Of a stretch of DNA of 64,000 nt, positions 7,131 through 15,757 are shown in pieces. Source of the stretch: Provencibacterium sp. (GTDB lineage Bacteria; Bacillota; Clostridia; Oscillospirales; Ruminococcaceae); assembly GCA_022793895.1 (NCBI GenBank), contig JAAWDS010000048.1, positions 25,614-89,613 of the forward strand, given 5' to 3'. Position 1 is the first letter of the stretch; each line of letters starts with the position of its first letter. A program made the position numbers and the translations under genes. The notes under the pieces were generated by a model that saw only the letters and a program-made list of their open reading frames with translations, did no database searches and was not told the origin of the DNA.

Positions 7131-7182
7131 AGCCTGTTGGACGCGCTGTTTTTTCGTCCGATAGGGCTTAAAGGAGGAATGG

Positions 7183-9123
7183 ATGCAAATGAGTGGGGAA
7201 ACGGTTCGCTTGACCGTTGCACAAGCTATCGTCCGTTTTCTGGATCGGCAATATGTGTCGATGGACGGGGTGGAGACCAAATTTGTAGAGGGATTTTTTA
7301 CGATCTTTGGCCACGGAATTGCCGTCGGGCTGGGCGAGGCGCTGGATGTGAACCCCGGCGGGCTGCGCGTGATGCAGGGGCGGAATGAACAGGGAATGTG
7401 CCATGCAGCCATTGCGTTCGCCAAGCAGAGCGGCCGCAGGCGGATCATCGCCTGCGCTTCAAGCGTGGGCCCAGGAGCCGCCAACATGGTGACGGCCTGC
7501 GCGACGGCAACGGTCAACAACATTCCGCTTCTGGTGTTCCCAGCGGACTCCTTCGCCTCCCGGCAGCCGGATCCGGTGCTGCAACAGCTGGAGCAGAGCA
7601 GCAGCCTCGCCGTTACGACCAACGACGCTTTTAAACCGGTCTGCAAATATTGGGATCGGGTGGAGCGCCCCGAACAGGTGATGACCGCCCTCATCCACGC
7701 CATGCGCGTGCTGACCGATCCGGCGGAGACGGGCGCTTGCTGCATTGCCTTGCCGCAGGATGTGGAGGGCGAAGCCTACGACTATCCGGCCTATTTCTTT
7801 GAGAAGCGCGTCCACCGCATCACCCGTCCGCTGGCGGTGGAGGAAGAGCTGGAGGATGTAGCCGGGGTGATTGCGGCGGCGAAAAGGCCGCTGGTAATCG
7901 TTGGCGGCGGGGTGAAGTACTCCGAGGCGGGCGAGACGGTCGAGCGGTTCTGCGAGGAGTTCCATATCCCGTTTGGCGAAACCCAGGCGGGAAAAAGCGC
8001 CTGCCGTTCCAGCCACCCCTATTGCCTGGGCGGCATTGGCGTGACCGGCACCTACGCGGCCAACGTGATCGCCAAGGATGCCGACGCGGTGATTGCCATC
8101 GGCTCCCGGCTCTCGGATTTTACAACGAGCTCGAAGCACCTGTTTCAAAACGGCGGCGTGAAGGTGGTCACCCTCAACAACTGCCGCTACCACGCCTATA
8201 AGATGGATGCGGTCAAGGCGGTGGGCGACGCTAAGGCGACGCTCGAAGCGCTTGCCGCCAAGCTGCGCGGGCGGGGCTACCGCTCCGCCTACCAAAACGA
8301 AATCGCCGAAGCGAAGGCCGCCTGGGACAAGGAGTGGGACCGCCTGGCCGGGATTGCCTACACCGGCGAGGACTTCGAGCCGCTGATCAAGGCGCGCGAT
8401 CCGCGCACGATACCGGAATTTGTCCGGCTGACCGGCGGGCAGATCACCCAAACGGCGGCGCTGGCCGCGCTCAACCGCACCATCGATCCGAGCGCGACGG
8501 TGATAACGGCGGGCGGATCGCTGCCGAGCTGCATGCAGCGGATGTGGAGGACCGACAAGCGGGGCGGCTATCATGCGGAATACGGCTATTCCTGCATGGG
8601 CTATGAGGTGGCCGCCACCCTCGGCGTAAAATTTGCCGAGCCGGAGAATGAGGTCTATGCCGTGGTGGGCGATTCGAGCTTCCAGATGCTGCACAGCGAG
8701 ATCATGACCATCATGCAGGAGCGCCAGAAGGTCAACCTCCTCATTTTTGACAACTGCGGGTTCGGCTGCATCAACAACCTGGAGATGAACCACGGCATCG
8801 GCAGCCTGGCGACCGAGTTCCGCTATACTGATGGGAAGAAGCCCACCGGCGCGCTGATCCCGGTGGACTATGCGAAAATCGGCGAGGGCTACGGCCTAAA
8901 AACCTACGCCTGCCGCACCATCGAGGAGCTGGTGGCCGCCCTGGAGGATGCCAAGAAGCAAACCGCCGCCTGCCTGTTTGATCTGAAGGTGCTGCCCAAA
9001 ACGATGACCGACGGCTATGAGTCCTGGTGGAACGTCGGCATTGCGGCCGCCTCGGAGAAGGAGAGCGTGCGCGCGGCCTGCGAAGGCGTCATGGAGGGCC
9101 GCAGAACGTCCAGAGCGTATTAA
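7183..9123 (+). CDS. iolD: 3D-(3,5/4)-trihydroxycyclohexane-1,2-dione hydrolase
   Basis: Thiamine-diphosphate enzyme that opens the ring of trihydroxycyclohexanedione to 5-deoxy-D-glucuronate in inositol degradation. It has the three-domain layout of the acetolactate synthase superfamily: N-terminal PYR domain with the catalytic Glu region (MQGRNEQGMCHAA), central domain (PLVIVGGGVKYSEAG near residue 236), and C-terminal PP domain with the ThDP motif beginning GDSSFQ near residue 500 and ending in NNLEMNHG. Length 646 is normal for IolD. AAGGAGG at 7171-7177 sits 5 bp before the ATG at 7183; the ATG at 7179 belongs to another frame. The gene follows a 290-bp spacer full of repeats and is followed by iolB. 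Confidence 0.95.
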   Translation: MQMSGETVRLTVAQAIVRFLDRQYVSMDGVETKFVEGFFTIFGHGIAVGLGEALDVNPGGLRVMQGRNEQGMCHAAIAFAKQSGRRRIIACASSVGPGAANMVTACATATVNNIPLLVFPADSFASRQPDPVLQQLEQSSSLAVTTNDAFKPVCKYWDRVERPEQVMTALIHAMRVLTDPAETGACCIALPQDVEGEAYDYPAYFFEKRVHRITRPLAVEEELEDVAGVIAAAKRPLVIVGGGVKYSEAGETVERFCEEFHIPFGETQAGKSACRSSHPYCLGGIGVTGTYAANVIAKDADAVIAIGSRLSDFTTSSKHLFQNGGVKVVTLNNCRYHAYKMDAVKAVGDAKATLEALAAKLRGRGYRSAYQNEIAEAKAAWDKEWDRLAGIAYTGEDFEPLIKARDPRTIPEFVRLTGGQITQTAALAALNRTIDPSATVITAGGSLPSCMQRMWRTDKRGGYHAEYGYSCMGYEVAATLGVKFAEPENEVYAVVGDSSFQMLHSEIMTIMQERQKVNLLIFDNCGFGCINNLEMNHGIGSLATEFRYTDGKKPTGALIPVDYAKIGEGYGLKTYACRTIEELVAALEDAKKQTAACLFDLKVLPKTMTDGYESWWNVGIAAASEKESVRAACEGVMEGRRTSRAY

Positions 9124-9163
9124 AAACAGGGCCGAAGGCCCTTAACAGGAAAGGAAGAGGCAA

Positions 9164-9955
9164 ATGGGTAAGGTCTTTGGTTATCCGGCGTTTGATGAAA
9201 ACGGGGAACAGGTTTTAACAACCTATGACAACGAGTACAGCGCAATGCAGATGGACATCCGGGTTTACCGGCTGGCAGCCGGGGCCTCGCGCTCCTTCCG
9301 GCGGGAAGGGGAGGAAATCGCCGTTTTGCTGCTCTCCGGTAAAGTAACCTACCGCTGGGAGGGGCGGAGCGCCGAAGCCGCCCGCAAGGATGTATTCACC
9401 GAAGGGCCCTGGTGCGTGCATGTTTCCGGCGGGACCGAGGTTTCGGTAACGGCGGAGACGGAGAGCCGGGTTCTGGTGCAGTGCACCAAGAACGAGCGGG
9501 CCTTTGCCGCCAAGCTCTACCGGCCGGAGGATGCGCCGTGGAAATACCTCTATGTCGGGAAATTCGGCAACGTGGCCAAGCGCCGGGTAAACACCATTTT
9601 TGATCATGATATCGCGCCGGAATCCAACATGGTGCTCGGCGAGGTGCTCAACGACCGGGGCAATTGGTCCGGCTATCTGCCGCACAGGCATCCGCAGCCG
9701 GAGACCTACTATTTCCTGTTCGACCGTCCGGAGGGCTTCGGGGCCAGCTTTGTGGGCGACCAGGTGTTCAAGAGCACCGACGGGAGCTTTTCGGCCATTC
9801 CGGGCGGGGAGCTGCATCCGCAGGTCGTTGCGCCGGGCTTCCAAATGTACACCTGTTGGATGATCCGCCACATCGACGGCAATCCCTGGCTACAGACCGA
9901 CCGCTGCGAAGATGAGCGCTATGTATGGCTGCACGACGCCAATTTTGAGGAATAA
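9164..9955 (+). CDS. iolB: 5-deoxy-glucuronate isomerase
   Basis: Isomerises 5-deoxy-D-glucuronate to 5-dehydro-2-deoxy-D-gluconate, the substrate of IolC. It is a 263-residue bicupin protein. The C-terminal cupin shows the metal-binding pattern GYLPHRHPQPETYYF followed by HPQVVAPG near residue 220, typical of the KduI/IolB family. ATG at 9164 with an AGGAAAGGAAG ribosome site about 8 bp upstream. Position between iolD and the alcohol dehydrogenase gene with short gaps supports co-transcription. Confidence 0.93.
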   Translation: MGKVFGYPAFDENGEQVLTTYDNEYSAMQMDIRVYRLAAGASRSFRREGEEIAVLLLSGKVTYRWEGRSAEAARKDVFTEGPWCVHVSGGTEVSVTAETESRVLVQCTKNERAFAAKLYRPEDAPWKYLYVGKFGNVAKRRVNTIFDHDIAPESNMVLGEVLNDRGNWSGYLPHRHPQPETYYFLFDRPEGFGASFVGDQVFKSTDGSFSAIPGGELHPQVVAPGFQMYTCWMIRHIDGNPWLQTDRCEDERYVWLHDANFEE

Positions 9956-9996
9956 ACGCCGCCCGGAAAGCGGCTTTGGAAAGTCAGGAGGCTGGA

Positions 9997-11151
9997 ATGG
10001 CAAGAGAGTTTATTGTACCCGGCCGGATTATCTCCGGCCCGGACGCCTTGACCCAGGCGGAACCCGCGCTGAAAAAGATGGGGAAAAAGGCGCTGATTGT
10101 CACCGATCAGGTGATGCTTGAGCTGGGCAACTGCGCGAAGGCCGAGGCCGCGCTGAAAAACTGCGGGGTGGACTACGCCGTTTTTTCCGATATTACCGGC
10201 GAGCCGACCGATGCGATGATCGGAGCCGGGCTTCGCTGCTACCGGGAGAACGGCTGCGATTTCCTGGTTGCGCTCGGCGGGGGCAGCCCCATCGATTCGA
10301 TGAAGGCGATCGCCTCGTTGGTGAAGGACGGCGGGAGCATCACCGGCTATATGGGCAAGGTCATTGAGGCGGAGGTCCCGCCCATGGCCGCCATTCCCAC
10401 AACGGCCGGCACCGGCTCGGAGGCGACCCAGTTCACCATCATCACCGATACCGAAAAGAATGTCAAGATGCTCCTAAAGGGCGCGGTGCTGATGCCGGAT
10501 CTGGCCGTCATCGACCCGCAGTTCACCAAAACGGCCCCGCCGAAGATTACGGCCGCCACCGGCCTGGATGCGCTCTGCCACTGTGTGGAAGCCTATACCT
10601 CCCGCAAGGCGCAGACGCTCTCGGATACCTTTGCCGTGTCCGCCGTCCGGCGTATCTTCCGTTACCTGCCCGCCGCCTTCCGCAACGGGCAGGATGAGGA
10701 GGCCAGGGTGGAGATGTCGGTGGCCGCGCTGGAGGCCGGCATTGCGTTCAACAACGCCTCCGTCACCCTCATCCATGGCATGAGCCGCCCCATCGGCGCG
10801 CTGTTCCATGTCGCGCACGGCATCTCCAACGCAATGCTGATGAAGGAGTGCCTCTGCTTTGCGCTGGAGGGGGGCTATAGCCGCTTCGGCGCTCTGGGCC
10901 GGGCGATAGGAGCGGCCGGAAAGAGCGATTCCGATAAAGAAGCGAGCGGAAAATTCTTAGCCGCCGTTGAGGCGCTGGTGCGGGAGCTGGAGATCCCAAC
11001 GCTGGAGGGCTACGGGATCGAACGCGAGACGTTTTTTGCATCCATCGATAAAATGGCGCACGATGCGCTGGAGAGCGGCAGCCCGCAGAACACCCTGCGG
11101 GACGTTTCCGAAGAGGATATCAAAGAGATTTACCGCAAGCTGTGGCAATAA
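9997..11151 (+). CDS. Iron-containing alcohol dehydrogenase in the inositol operon
   Basis: A 384-residue group III (Fe-ADH) NAD(P)-dependent dehydrogenase. The nucleotide-binding loop GGGSPIDSMKA starts near residue 94, and the four metal ligands of the family can be placed at Asp191, His195, His260 and His274 (LDALCHCVEAY, LIHGMSRPIG, HVAHG). The start is ATG 9997 with AGGAGG at 9986-9991; a TTG at 9976 is in frame but has no site. This family is not part of the classical inositol route. Its place between iolB and iolG suggests it reduces an aldehyde from the pathway, for example malonate semialdehyde to 3-hydroxypropionate, since no iolA-type semialdehyde dehydrogenase is present here. An inosose or scyllo-inositol substrate is an alternative. 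The role is inferred from context only. Confidence 0.85.
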   Translation: MAREFIVPGRIISGPDALTQAEPALKKMGKKALIVTDQVMLELGNCAKAEAALKNCGVDYAVFSDITGEPTDAMIGAGLRCYRENGCDFLVALGGGSPIDSMKAIASLVKDGGSITGYMGKVIEAEVPPMAAIPTTAGTGSEATQFTIITDTEKNVKMLLKGAVLMPDLAVIDPQFTKTAPPKITAATGLDALCHCVEAYTSRKAQTLSDTFAVSAVRRIFRYLPAAFRNGQDEEARVEMSVAALEAGIAFNNASVTLIHGMSRPIGALFHVAHGISNAMLMKECLCFALEGGYSRFGALGRAIGAAGKSDSDKEASGKFLAAVEALVRELEIPTLEGYGIERETFFASIDKMAHDALESGSPQNTLRDVSEEDIKEIYRKLWQ

Positions 11152-11169
11152 GGAAAGGAAGAATGGGAA

Positions 11170-12180
11170 ATGATTCAAGTAGGCATTATCGGAGCGGGCA
11201 GGATTGGAAAGGTACATATCACCAGCATCAGCACCCGCGTGAAGGATGCGGTGATTAAAACCGTCGCCGACCCGTTTATGAACGAGGAAACGGCGGCATG
11301 GGCGAAGAGCATGGGCGTGAAAAACGCGGTGAAGGACTACATGGAGATCATCAACGACCCGGAGATCGAGGCGGTGCTGATCTGCTCCTCCACCGACACC
11401 CATTCCCCCATCTCGCTGCAAGCTATTAAGGCCGGCAAGCATGTGTTCTGCGAAAAGCCGATCGATCACGATGTGGATAAGATCCGGGAGGTCATCGCCG
11501 CGCTGGAGGGAACCGGGCTGAAGTACCAGGTCGGCTTCAACCGGAGATTCGACCACAATTTTGAGGCGGTGCAGCAGGCCGTTCAGGCGGGCAAGATCGG
11601 GAAGCCGGAGATTATCAAAATTACCTCCCGCGACCCCGAACCGCCGAGCATCGACTATGTGAAGGTCTCCGGCGGCATGTTCTTAGACATGACGATTCAT
11701 GATTTCGACATGGTTCGTTTCCTGGCGGGCTGCGATGCGACCGAGGTCTATGTGCAGGGGGCCAACCTGGTGGATCCGGCCATCGGCGAAGCGGGGGATG
11801 TGGACACCGCCGTTATCACCTTGCAGATGGAGAACGGCGCGATTGCGGTCATCGACAACTGCCGGAAGGCGGTCTATGGCTATGACCAGAGAGCGGAGGT
11901 GTTCGGCTCTGAGGGGATGGTCGCGGTGTCGAACGACAGCGGCTCCACCGCCGTTCTCTCCAATGCGGACGGCGTTACCGGCGAGAAGCCGCTTTTCTTC
12001 TTCCTGGAGCGCTATATGGACGCCTACGGCAAGGAGGTCGCCGCCTTTATCGACGCCATTGTTGGCGACAAGGAGACCCCCCTGGGCGTTCAGGACGGCC
12101 TGAAGCCGGTTTTGATGGGGCTGGCGGCCAAGAAGTCCTATGAGGAGCACCGGCCGGTTAAGATTTCCGAGGTTTTATAG
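11170..12180 (+). CDS. iolG: Inositol 2-dehydrogenase
   Basis: Gfo/Idh/MocA-family NAD-dependent oxidoreductase, 336 residues, that oxidises myo-inositol to 2-keto-myo-inositol, the entry step of the pathway. The Rossmann motif GIIGAGRIGKVH is at the N terminus, the conserved active-site EKPID is near residue 97, and the KVSGGMFLDMTIHDFDMVRFL stretch near residue 164 contains the Asp and His of the catalytic site (HDFD). ATG at 11170 preceded by AAGGAAAGGAAG. It is 18 bp behind the dehydrogenase gene and 21 bp before iolE. Relatives can act on scyllo- or chiro-inositol, so the exact stereoisomer is open. Confidence 0.88.
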   Translation: MIQVGIIGAGRIGKVHITSISTRVKDAVIKTVADPFMNEETAAWAKSMGVKNAVKDYMEIINDPEIEAVLICSSTDTHSPISLQAIKAGKHVFCEKPIDHDVDKIREVIAALEGTGLKYQVGFNRRFDHNFEAVQQAVQAGKIGKPEIIKITSRDPEPPSIDYVKVSGGMFLDMTIHDFDMVRFLAGCDATEVYVQGANLVDPAIGEAGDVDTAVITLQMENGAIAVIDNCRKAVYGYDQRAEVFGSEGMVAVSNDSGSTAVLSNADGVTGEKPLFFFLERYMDAYGKEVAAFIDAIVGDKETPLGVQDGLKPVLMGLAAKKSYEEHRPVKISEVL

Positions 12181-12201
12181 GAGAGAGGGGAGCGAAGCAG
12201 A

Positions 12202-13101
12202 ATGTTTGATAAAAGCAAGGTAAAGCTGGGAATCGCCCCCATCGCCTGGACGAACGACGATATGCCGGACCTGGGGAAAGAGAACACCTTTGAGCAGTGC
12301 GTAAGTGAGATGGCGCTGGCCGGGTTCACCGGCTCCGAGGTGGGCAACAAATACCCGAAGGATCCCGCCGAGCTGAAAAAGGCGCTGGATCTCAGAGGCA
12401 TGCAGATCTGCAACCAGTGGTTCTCCTCCTTCCTCCTGACACAGCCCTTTGAGGAGGTAGAGAAGGCGTGCCGCGCCCAGCTGGCCTTTTTGCAGGCGCT
12501 GGGTTCTAAGATCATCGGGTTTTCCGAACAGAGCTACAGCGTGCAGGGACAGATAGATACCCCCGTCTTCGGGCACAAATATGTGCTGAACGATGCGGAA
12601 TGGGAGAAGCTCTGCACCGGGCTGAACCGGCTGGGGAAGATTGCGAAGGAGGAATACGGCATCTGCCTGACCTATCACCACCACATGGGGACGGTGGTGC
12701 AGACGGCCGAAGAGACGGCGCGCCTGATGGAAGGGACCGATCCCGAATATGTCAGCCTGCTGTTTGATACCGGCCACTTCGCCTACTGCGGGGAGGATCC
12801 GCTGGAGATGGTCAAAAAACACATCGGCCGCATCCGGCATGTGCATCTCAAGGACATCCGCCCAGAGGTGGTGGAAACGGTGAAAAAGGGGAACAAGAGC
12901 TTCTTGGATGGCGTCCGGATGGGCGCGTTCACCATTCCGGGCGACGGCTGCATTGATTTTGAGCCGATCTTTGCCGTTTTGGAGAAGGCCGGTTATGAGG
13001 GCTATATGCTGGTCGAGGCGGAGCAGGATCCGGCCAAAGCCAACCCGCTGGAATATGCGATACGGGCTCGCAAGTTTATTGCGGAGAAAACCGGCCTGTA
13101 A
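12202..13101 (+). CDS. iolE: Myo-inosose-2 dehydratase
   Basis: Xylose-isomerase-like TIM barrel protein of 299 residues that dehydrates 2-keto-myo-inositol to the trihydroxycyclohexanedione used by IolD. The N terminus GIAPIAWTNDDMPDLG is diagnostic for IolE, as are FTGSEVGNKYP and the metal-site segments TYHHHMG, LFDTGHFAY and VHLKDIRPE. The C terminus closes with the expected glutamate region LVEAEQDP. RBS and ATG are well spaced (GAGAGGGGAGCGAAGCAG before 12202). It is followed by 168 bp containing a degenerate interspersed repeat and a long hairpin before iolJ. Confidence 0.92.
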   Translation: MFDKSKVKLGIAPIAWTNDDMPDLGKENTFEQCVSEMALAGFTGSEVGNKYPKDPAELKKALDLRGMQICNQWFSSFLLTQPFEEVEKACRAQLAFLQALGSKIIGFSEQSYSVQGQIDTPVFGHKYVLNDAEWEKLCTGLNRLGKIAKEEYGICLTYHHHMGTVVQTAEETARLMEGTDPEYVSLLFDTGHFAYCGEDPLEMVKKHIGRIRHVHLKDIRPEVVETVKKGNKSFLDGVRMGAFTIPGDGCIDFEPIFAVLEKAGYEGYMLVEAEQDPAKANPLEYAIRARKFIAEKTGL

Positions 13102-13202
13102 GCCCCGTCGGAGATTCTCCGAAAGAAGGTTTGAAAAAGGGGCTGAAAAAAACGGCCCTGGTTTGCAGAAGCAGCCGGGGAATTGCCCCTCCGGGTTGCA
13201 GA

Positions 13203-13247
13203 AAGAGGGGATGTAAAAAACGCGCTGCGTTTTTTACATCCCCTCTT
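13203..13247 (+). terminator. Perfect 21-bp hairpin between iolE and iolJ
   Basis: The arms at 13203-13223 and 13227-13247 pair over 21 bp with loop GCT. The core GTAAAAAACGC/GCGTTTTTTAC is the same as in the hairpin at 14282-14324. It ends a few bases before the iolJ ribosome site, so it could attenuate iolJ or be a processing site. The 60 bp before it (about 13140-13202) carry degraded pieces of the interspersed repeat in reverse orientation. Confidence 0.6.
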
Positions 13248-13269
13248 GGAAAGAAAGGAGAGGATCCGC

Positions 13270-14115
13270 TTGGCGCTGGTCAATATGAGGACGCTGCTGG
13301 AGCGCGCGGCCGCCGGAAACCGGGGCTGCGGCGCATTCAGCGTTGGAAATATGGAGATGGTGCGGGGAGCCATTCTGGCGGCGGAGGAGACGGGCACGCC
13401 CATCATCCTCCAGATTGCAGAGGCGCGCCTGAAGCATTCCCCGCTCTGGCTGATGGGGCCGATGATGGTCGAGGCTGCCAGAGAGGCGAAGGTGGAGGTT
13501 GCGGTGCACTTCGACCATGGGCAGACGGTGGAGACGGTCCGGCGGGCGCTGGACTTCGGGTTCACCTCGGTGATGCTCGACGCCTCTACGCTGCCGTTTG
13601 AGGAAAACATCGAGAAGGTCCGCGCGGTGGTGGAGCTGGCGTCCGGCTATGGCGCGGCGGTGGAGGCGGAGCTTGGCCTGGTGGGCGGAAGCGAGGACGG
13701 GACCGGCGGCCACGGCATCCGCTGCACCGACCCGGAGGATGCGGGGATTTTTGTAGAGCGCACCGGAATCGACGCGCTGGCGGTGGCCATTGGCAACGCG
13801 CACGGCAACTACCCGGTAGCCCCGCAGCTGGCCTTTGACGTGCTAGAGGAAATTCAGCGCCGGGTGTCCGTTCCGCTGGTGCTGCACGGGGGAAGCGGCA
13901 TTACCGACGCTGGTTTCCAGCGCGCGATTTCGCTCGGCATCCGCAAAGTCAACATTGCGACAGCCAGCTTTAACAGCCTGACCGCGCAGGTGGAGCGGTA
14001 CGTCGCAGAGGAAGAAAAGCACAACTTCTTTGATCTCAACGCGGCGATGACCAAAGGGACCTATGAGAATGTGAAGCGGCATATCGAAGTCTTTAACACC
14101 CCATATGCTGGGTAA
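13270..14115 (+). CDS. iolJ: Class II fructose-bisphosphate aldolase family protein, probable DKGP aldolase
   Basis: Class II zinc aldolase, 281 residues. In inositol operons this protein cleaves 6-phospho-5-dehydro-2-deoxygluconate into DHAP and malonate semialdehyde. The family start pattern ALVNM..LLE, the metal-site motif VAVHFDHGQT near residue 78, VEAELGLVGGSEDG near residue 135, and the phosphate-binding region VLHGGSGI near residue 202 are all visible. The start is read as TTG at 13270 with AAAGGAGAGG at 13254-13263; an ATG five codons in (13285) is the alternative. Last gene of the iol run. A normal glycolytic aldolase cannot be excluded by sequence alone, but the operon position favours IolJ. 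Confidence 0.85.
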   Translation: MALVNMRTLLERAAAGNRGCGAFSVGNMEMVRGAILAAEETGTPIILQIAEARLKHSPLWLMGPMMVEAAREAKVEVAVHFDHGQTVETVRRALDFGFTSVMLDASTLPFEENIEKVRAVVELASGYGAAVEAELGLVGGSEDGTGGHGIRCTDPEDAGIFVERTGIDALAVAIGNAHGNYPVAPQLAFDVLEEIQRRVSVPLVLHGGSGITDAGFQRAISLGIRKVNIATASFNSLTAQVERYVAEEEKHNFFDLNAAMTKGTYENVKRHIEVFNTPYAG

Positions 14116-14149
14116 GCCGGAAAAAGGGTATGTCCGCGAGATGGAACAG

Positions 14150-14267
14150 GCTGTCAAAAAACGCCCCTCCGGCCTGTAAAAGAGAGCGTGCGGGGCCGAT
14201 CCTCCGGTTTGCAGAAACCGGAAAAAGAGCTTTCGGGGCGTCGTCTTCGCCCCGAAAGCTCTTTTTC
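14150..14267 (-). repeat. Interspersed intergenic repeat, copy C (reverse orientation)
   Basis: Read on the minus strand: a perfect 20-bp hairpin (arms 14221-14240 and 14248-14267, loop TCGTCTT) with core TTTCGGGGCG, then CCGGTTTCTGCAAACCGG and GAGGATCG (about 14198-14221), then CTCTTTTACAGGCCGGAGGGGC (about 14160-14182). The same parts in the same order form copies A and B on the plus strand. It lies between the convergent iolJ and sulfatase genes and probably also stops transcription. Confidence 0.65.
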
Positions 14268-14281
14268 ATAAAATGGGCTGT

Positions 14282-14324
14282 AAATGGGCTGTAAAAAACG
14301 CTTTGCGTTTTTTACAGCCCATTT
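14282..14324. terminator. Perfect 20-bp inverted repeat between iolJ and the sulfatase gene
   Basis: The arms at 14282-14301 and 14305-14324 pair perfectly over 20 bp (loop TTT), with core GTAAAAAACGC as at 13203. The end touches the sulfatase stop codon. A direct copy of AAATGGGCTGTA precedes it at 14271. Likely a two-way terminator for converging operons. Confidence 0.7.
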
Positions 14325-15683
14325 TTACCAATTGGCCGGGTTATCCCCGTGCGCCAGGTGGTATGCGCGGCAGCGCTCATGCAGCTCCTGGCAGAGCGCC
14401 TCGTTCTCTCCGGCAATGTTCCGGGTTTCGAGCGGATCGGCCTCCAGATCATAGAGCTCCCGGCAGCGCTCCTCATCCCAGACATATTTGTAACGCGGGC
14501 CGACAATCATCCGCCGGATAGCGCCGGGGCCGGGGTTTCCGGAATATTGGCTGAAGACCTCCCGCTCTGCGGGGATTTCTCCCAGCAGGGAGAGCCCTTC
14601 TACCCCATCCGGGAGCGGGAGCTCCAGCAAATCGCAGAGGGTGGGGAGCACATCCAAGTGGGAAACCGGCGCGGAAAGCTCCTTCCCCTCTTCACCGGGG
14701 AGGTTCAATAGGAGCGGGATGCGGACGGAAGGCTCATACATCTCCATCTTTTGATAGAGCTTCTGCTGGCCGAGCGCTTCGCCGTGATCCACCGTGAAGA
14801 GGATGGCAGCCTCCGGGCTTATCTGCCGTACGCGGTCGATAGCTTTCCCCAAGAGGTGGTCGGCATAGCTGACCAGCCCCAGGTGCGCCGCCCAGATGCG
14901 CCGCCACTCGGCCTCGTCCCGTTCCCCGGCCAGCTGTGCCGGAACGCCGCGGCGGCGGGCGGGAGATTCTCCCAGCGCCGGAACGCCGACATTCTCCGGC
15001 AGCACGAGCTGCTGCGGATCATAGAGAGAGGCATATTCCGGCGGGACGATGAGCGGCGGATGCGGCGCCCACAGATAGAGGAAAAGCGCGAAGGGGCGCT
15101 CCTCTCCCCCCTCCTCCAGCTTGTCTAAAAAGGAGAGGGCCTTTTCGGTAAAGACCGCATCCTTAAACAGCTCGGAGGGGTGCTCAAAGACCGAGGTGTT
15201 TGCGTTGGAGTAATGACGCTCGACATATTCCCCGTTTAAGAGCTCGGTAACGCCGTCCGCATCCTGCGGGCGGCGCTTTGGAGAGATGCCCTGTTCGGTG
15301 AGCATATCGTCATAGTCCTGTTGATCATAGAAGAAATCTAAGCCCTGCTCGCGGGGCATCGGCTGGACGGAGACATGGTTGACTCCCACCTGGGCCACGC
15401 GGTAGCCCGCGTCCCGCAGGACGGTGTGAATGGTGGGAAAGTGTCCCGCCGTATGTCCCCGCCAGTCGTTCCAGGTGACGCCGTTTTCGGTGGGGTAGCG
15501 CCCGGTTGCCAGGGCGGTGCGCGCAGGCACGCAGAGCGGGCAGGTGTTGTAGGCGCGCGTAAAGCGCAGGCTTCCGGCGGCCAGCCGGTTCAGGTTGGGC
15601 GTAACCTCCCGGCCGCACTGCACCATCCCGATGCTGTCGGCCCGCTGGTGGTCGGTCATGATAAAAAGCAGATTCCGTTTCAT
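14325..15683 (-). CDS. Type I sulfatase, cytoplasmic
   Basis: A 452-residue alkaline-phosphatase-superfamily sulfatase that removes sulfate esters. MKRNLLFIMTDHQR gives the first metal site (Asp11), and Cys51 in C-V-P-A-R (residues 51-55), followed by TALATGRYP, is the residue converted to formylglycine. FTVDHGEALGQ near residue 295 supplies further metal ligands. There is no signal peptide, so it acts inside the cell and must be matured by an anaerobic sulfatase-maturing enzyme encoded elsewhere. It is the last gene of the minus-strand glycan operon, 74 bp behind a second sulfatase and separated from it by a hairpin. Substrate inferred from the neighbouring uronyl hydrolase and iduronidase: sulfated uronic acid or hexosamine of a glycosaminoglycan. 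Confidence 0.88.
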   Translation of the reverse strand: MKRNLLFIMTDHQRADSIGMVQCGREVTPNLNRLAAGSLRFTRAYNTCPLCVPARTALATGRYPTENGVTWNDWRGHTAGHFPTIHTVLRDAGYRVAQVGVNHVSVQPMPREQGLDFFYDQQDYDDMLTEQGISPKRRPQDADGVTELLNGEYVERHYSNANTSVFEHPSELFKDAVFTEKALSFLDKLEEGGEERPFALFLYLWAPHPPLIVPPEYASLYDPQQLVLPENVGVPALGESPARRRGVPAQLAGERDEAEWRRIWAAHLGLVSYADHLLGKAIDRVRQISPEAAILFTVDHGEALGQQKLYQKMEMYEPSVRIPLLLNLPGEEGKELSAPVSHLDVLPTLCDLLELPLPDGVEGLSLLGEIPAEREVFSQYSGNPGPGAIRRMIVGPRYKYVWDEERCRELYDLEADPLETRNIAGENEALCQELHERCRAYHLAHGDNPANW

Positions 15684-15705
15684 GGGTACCTCCTGTTTGT
15701 TCCGT

Positions 15706-15749
15706 GCGGTTCCGATAGAACCGTTTCAGCCAGGTTCTATCGGAACCGC
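15706..15749 (-). terminator. Perfect 17-bp hairpin between the two sulfatase genes
   Basis: The arms at 15706-15722 and 15733-15749 (GCGGTTCCGATAGAACC and its complement) pair over 17 bp with a 10-nt loop. It lies just upstream of the ribosome site of the distal sulfatase. With no clear T-run it is better read as an attenuator or RNA-stability element. Confidence 0.5.
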
Positions 15750-15757
15750 AAAATGGT

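Noticed and set aside
6888..7182. CRISPR array in the repeat-rich gap
   Set aside because: The repeats are imperfect palindromic modules without regular spacers; no cas genes are present in the window.
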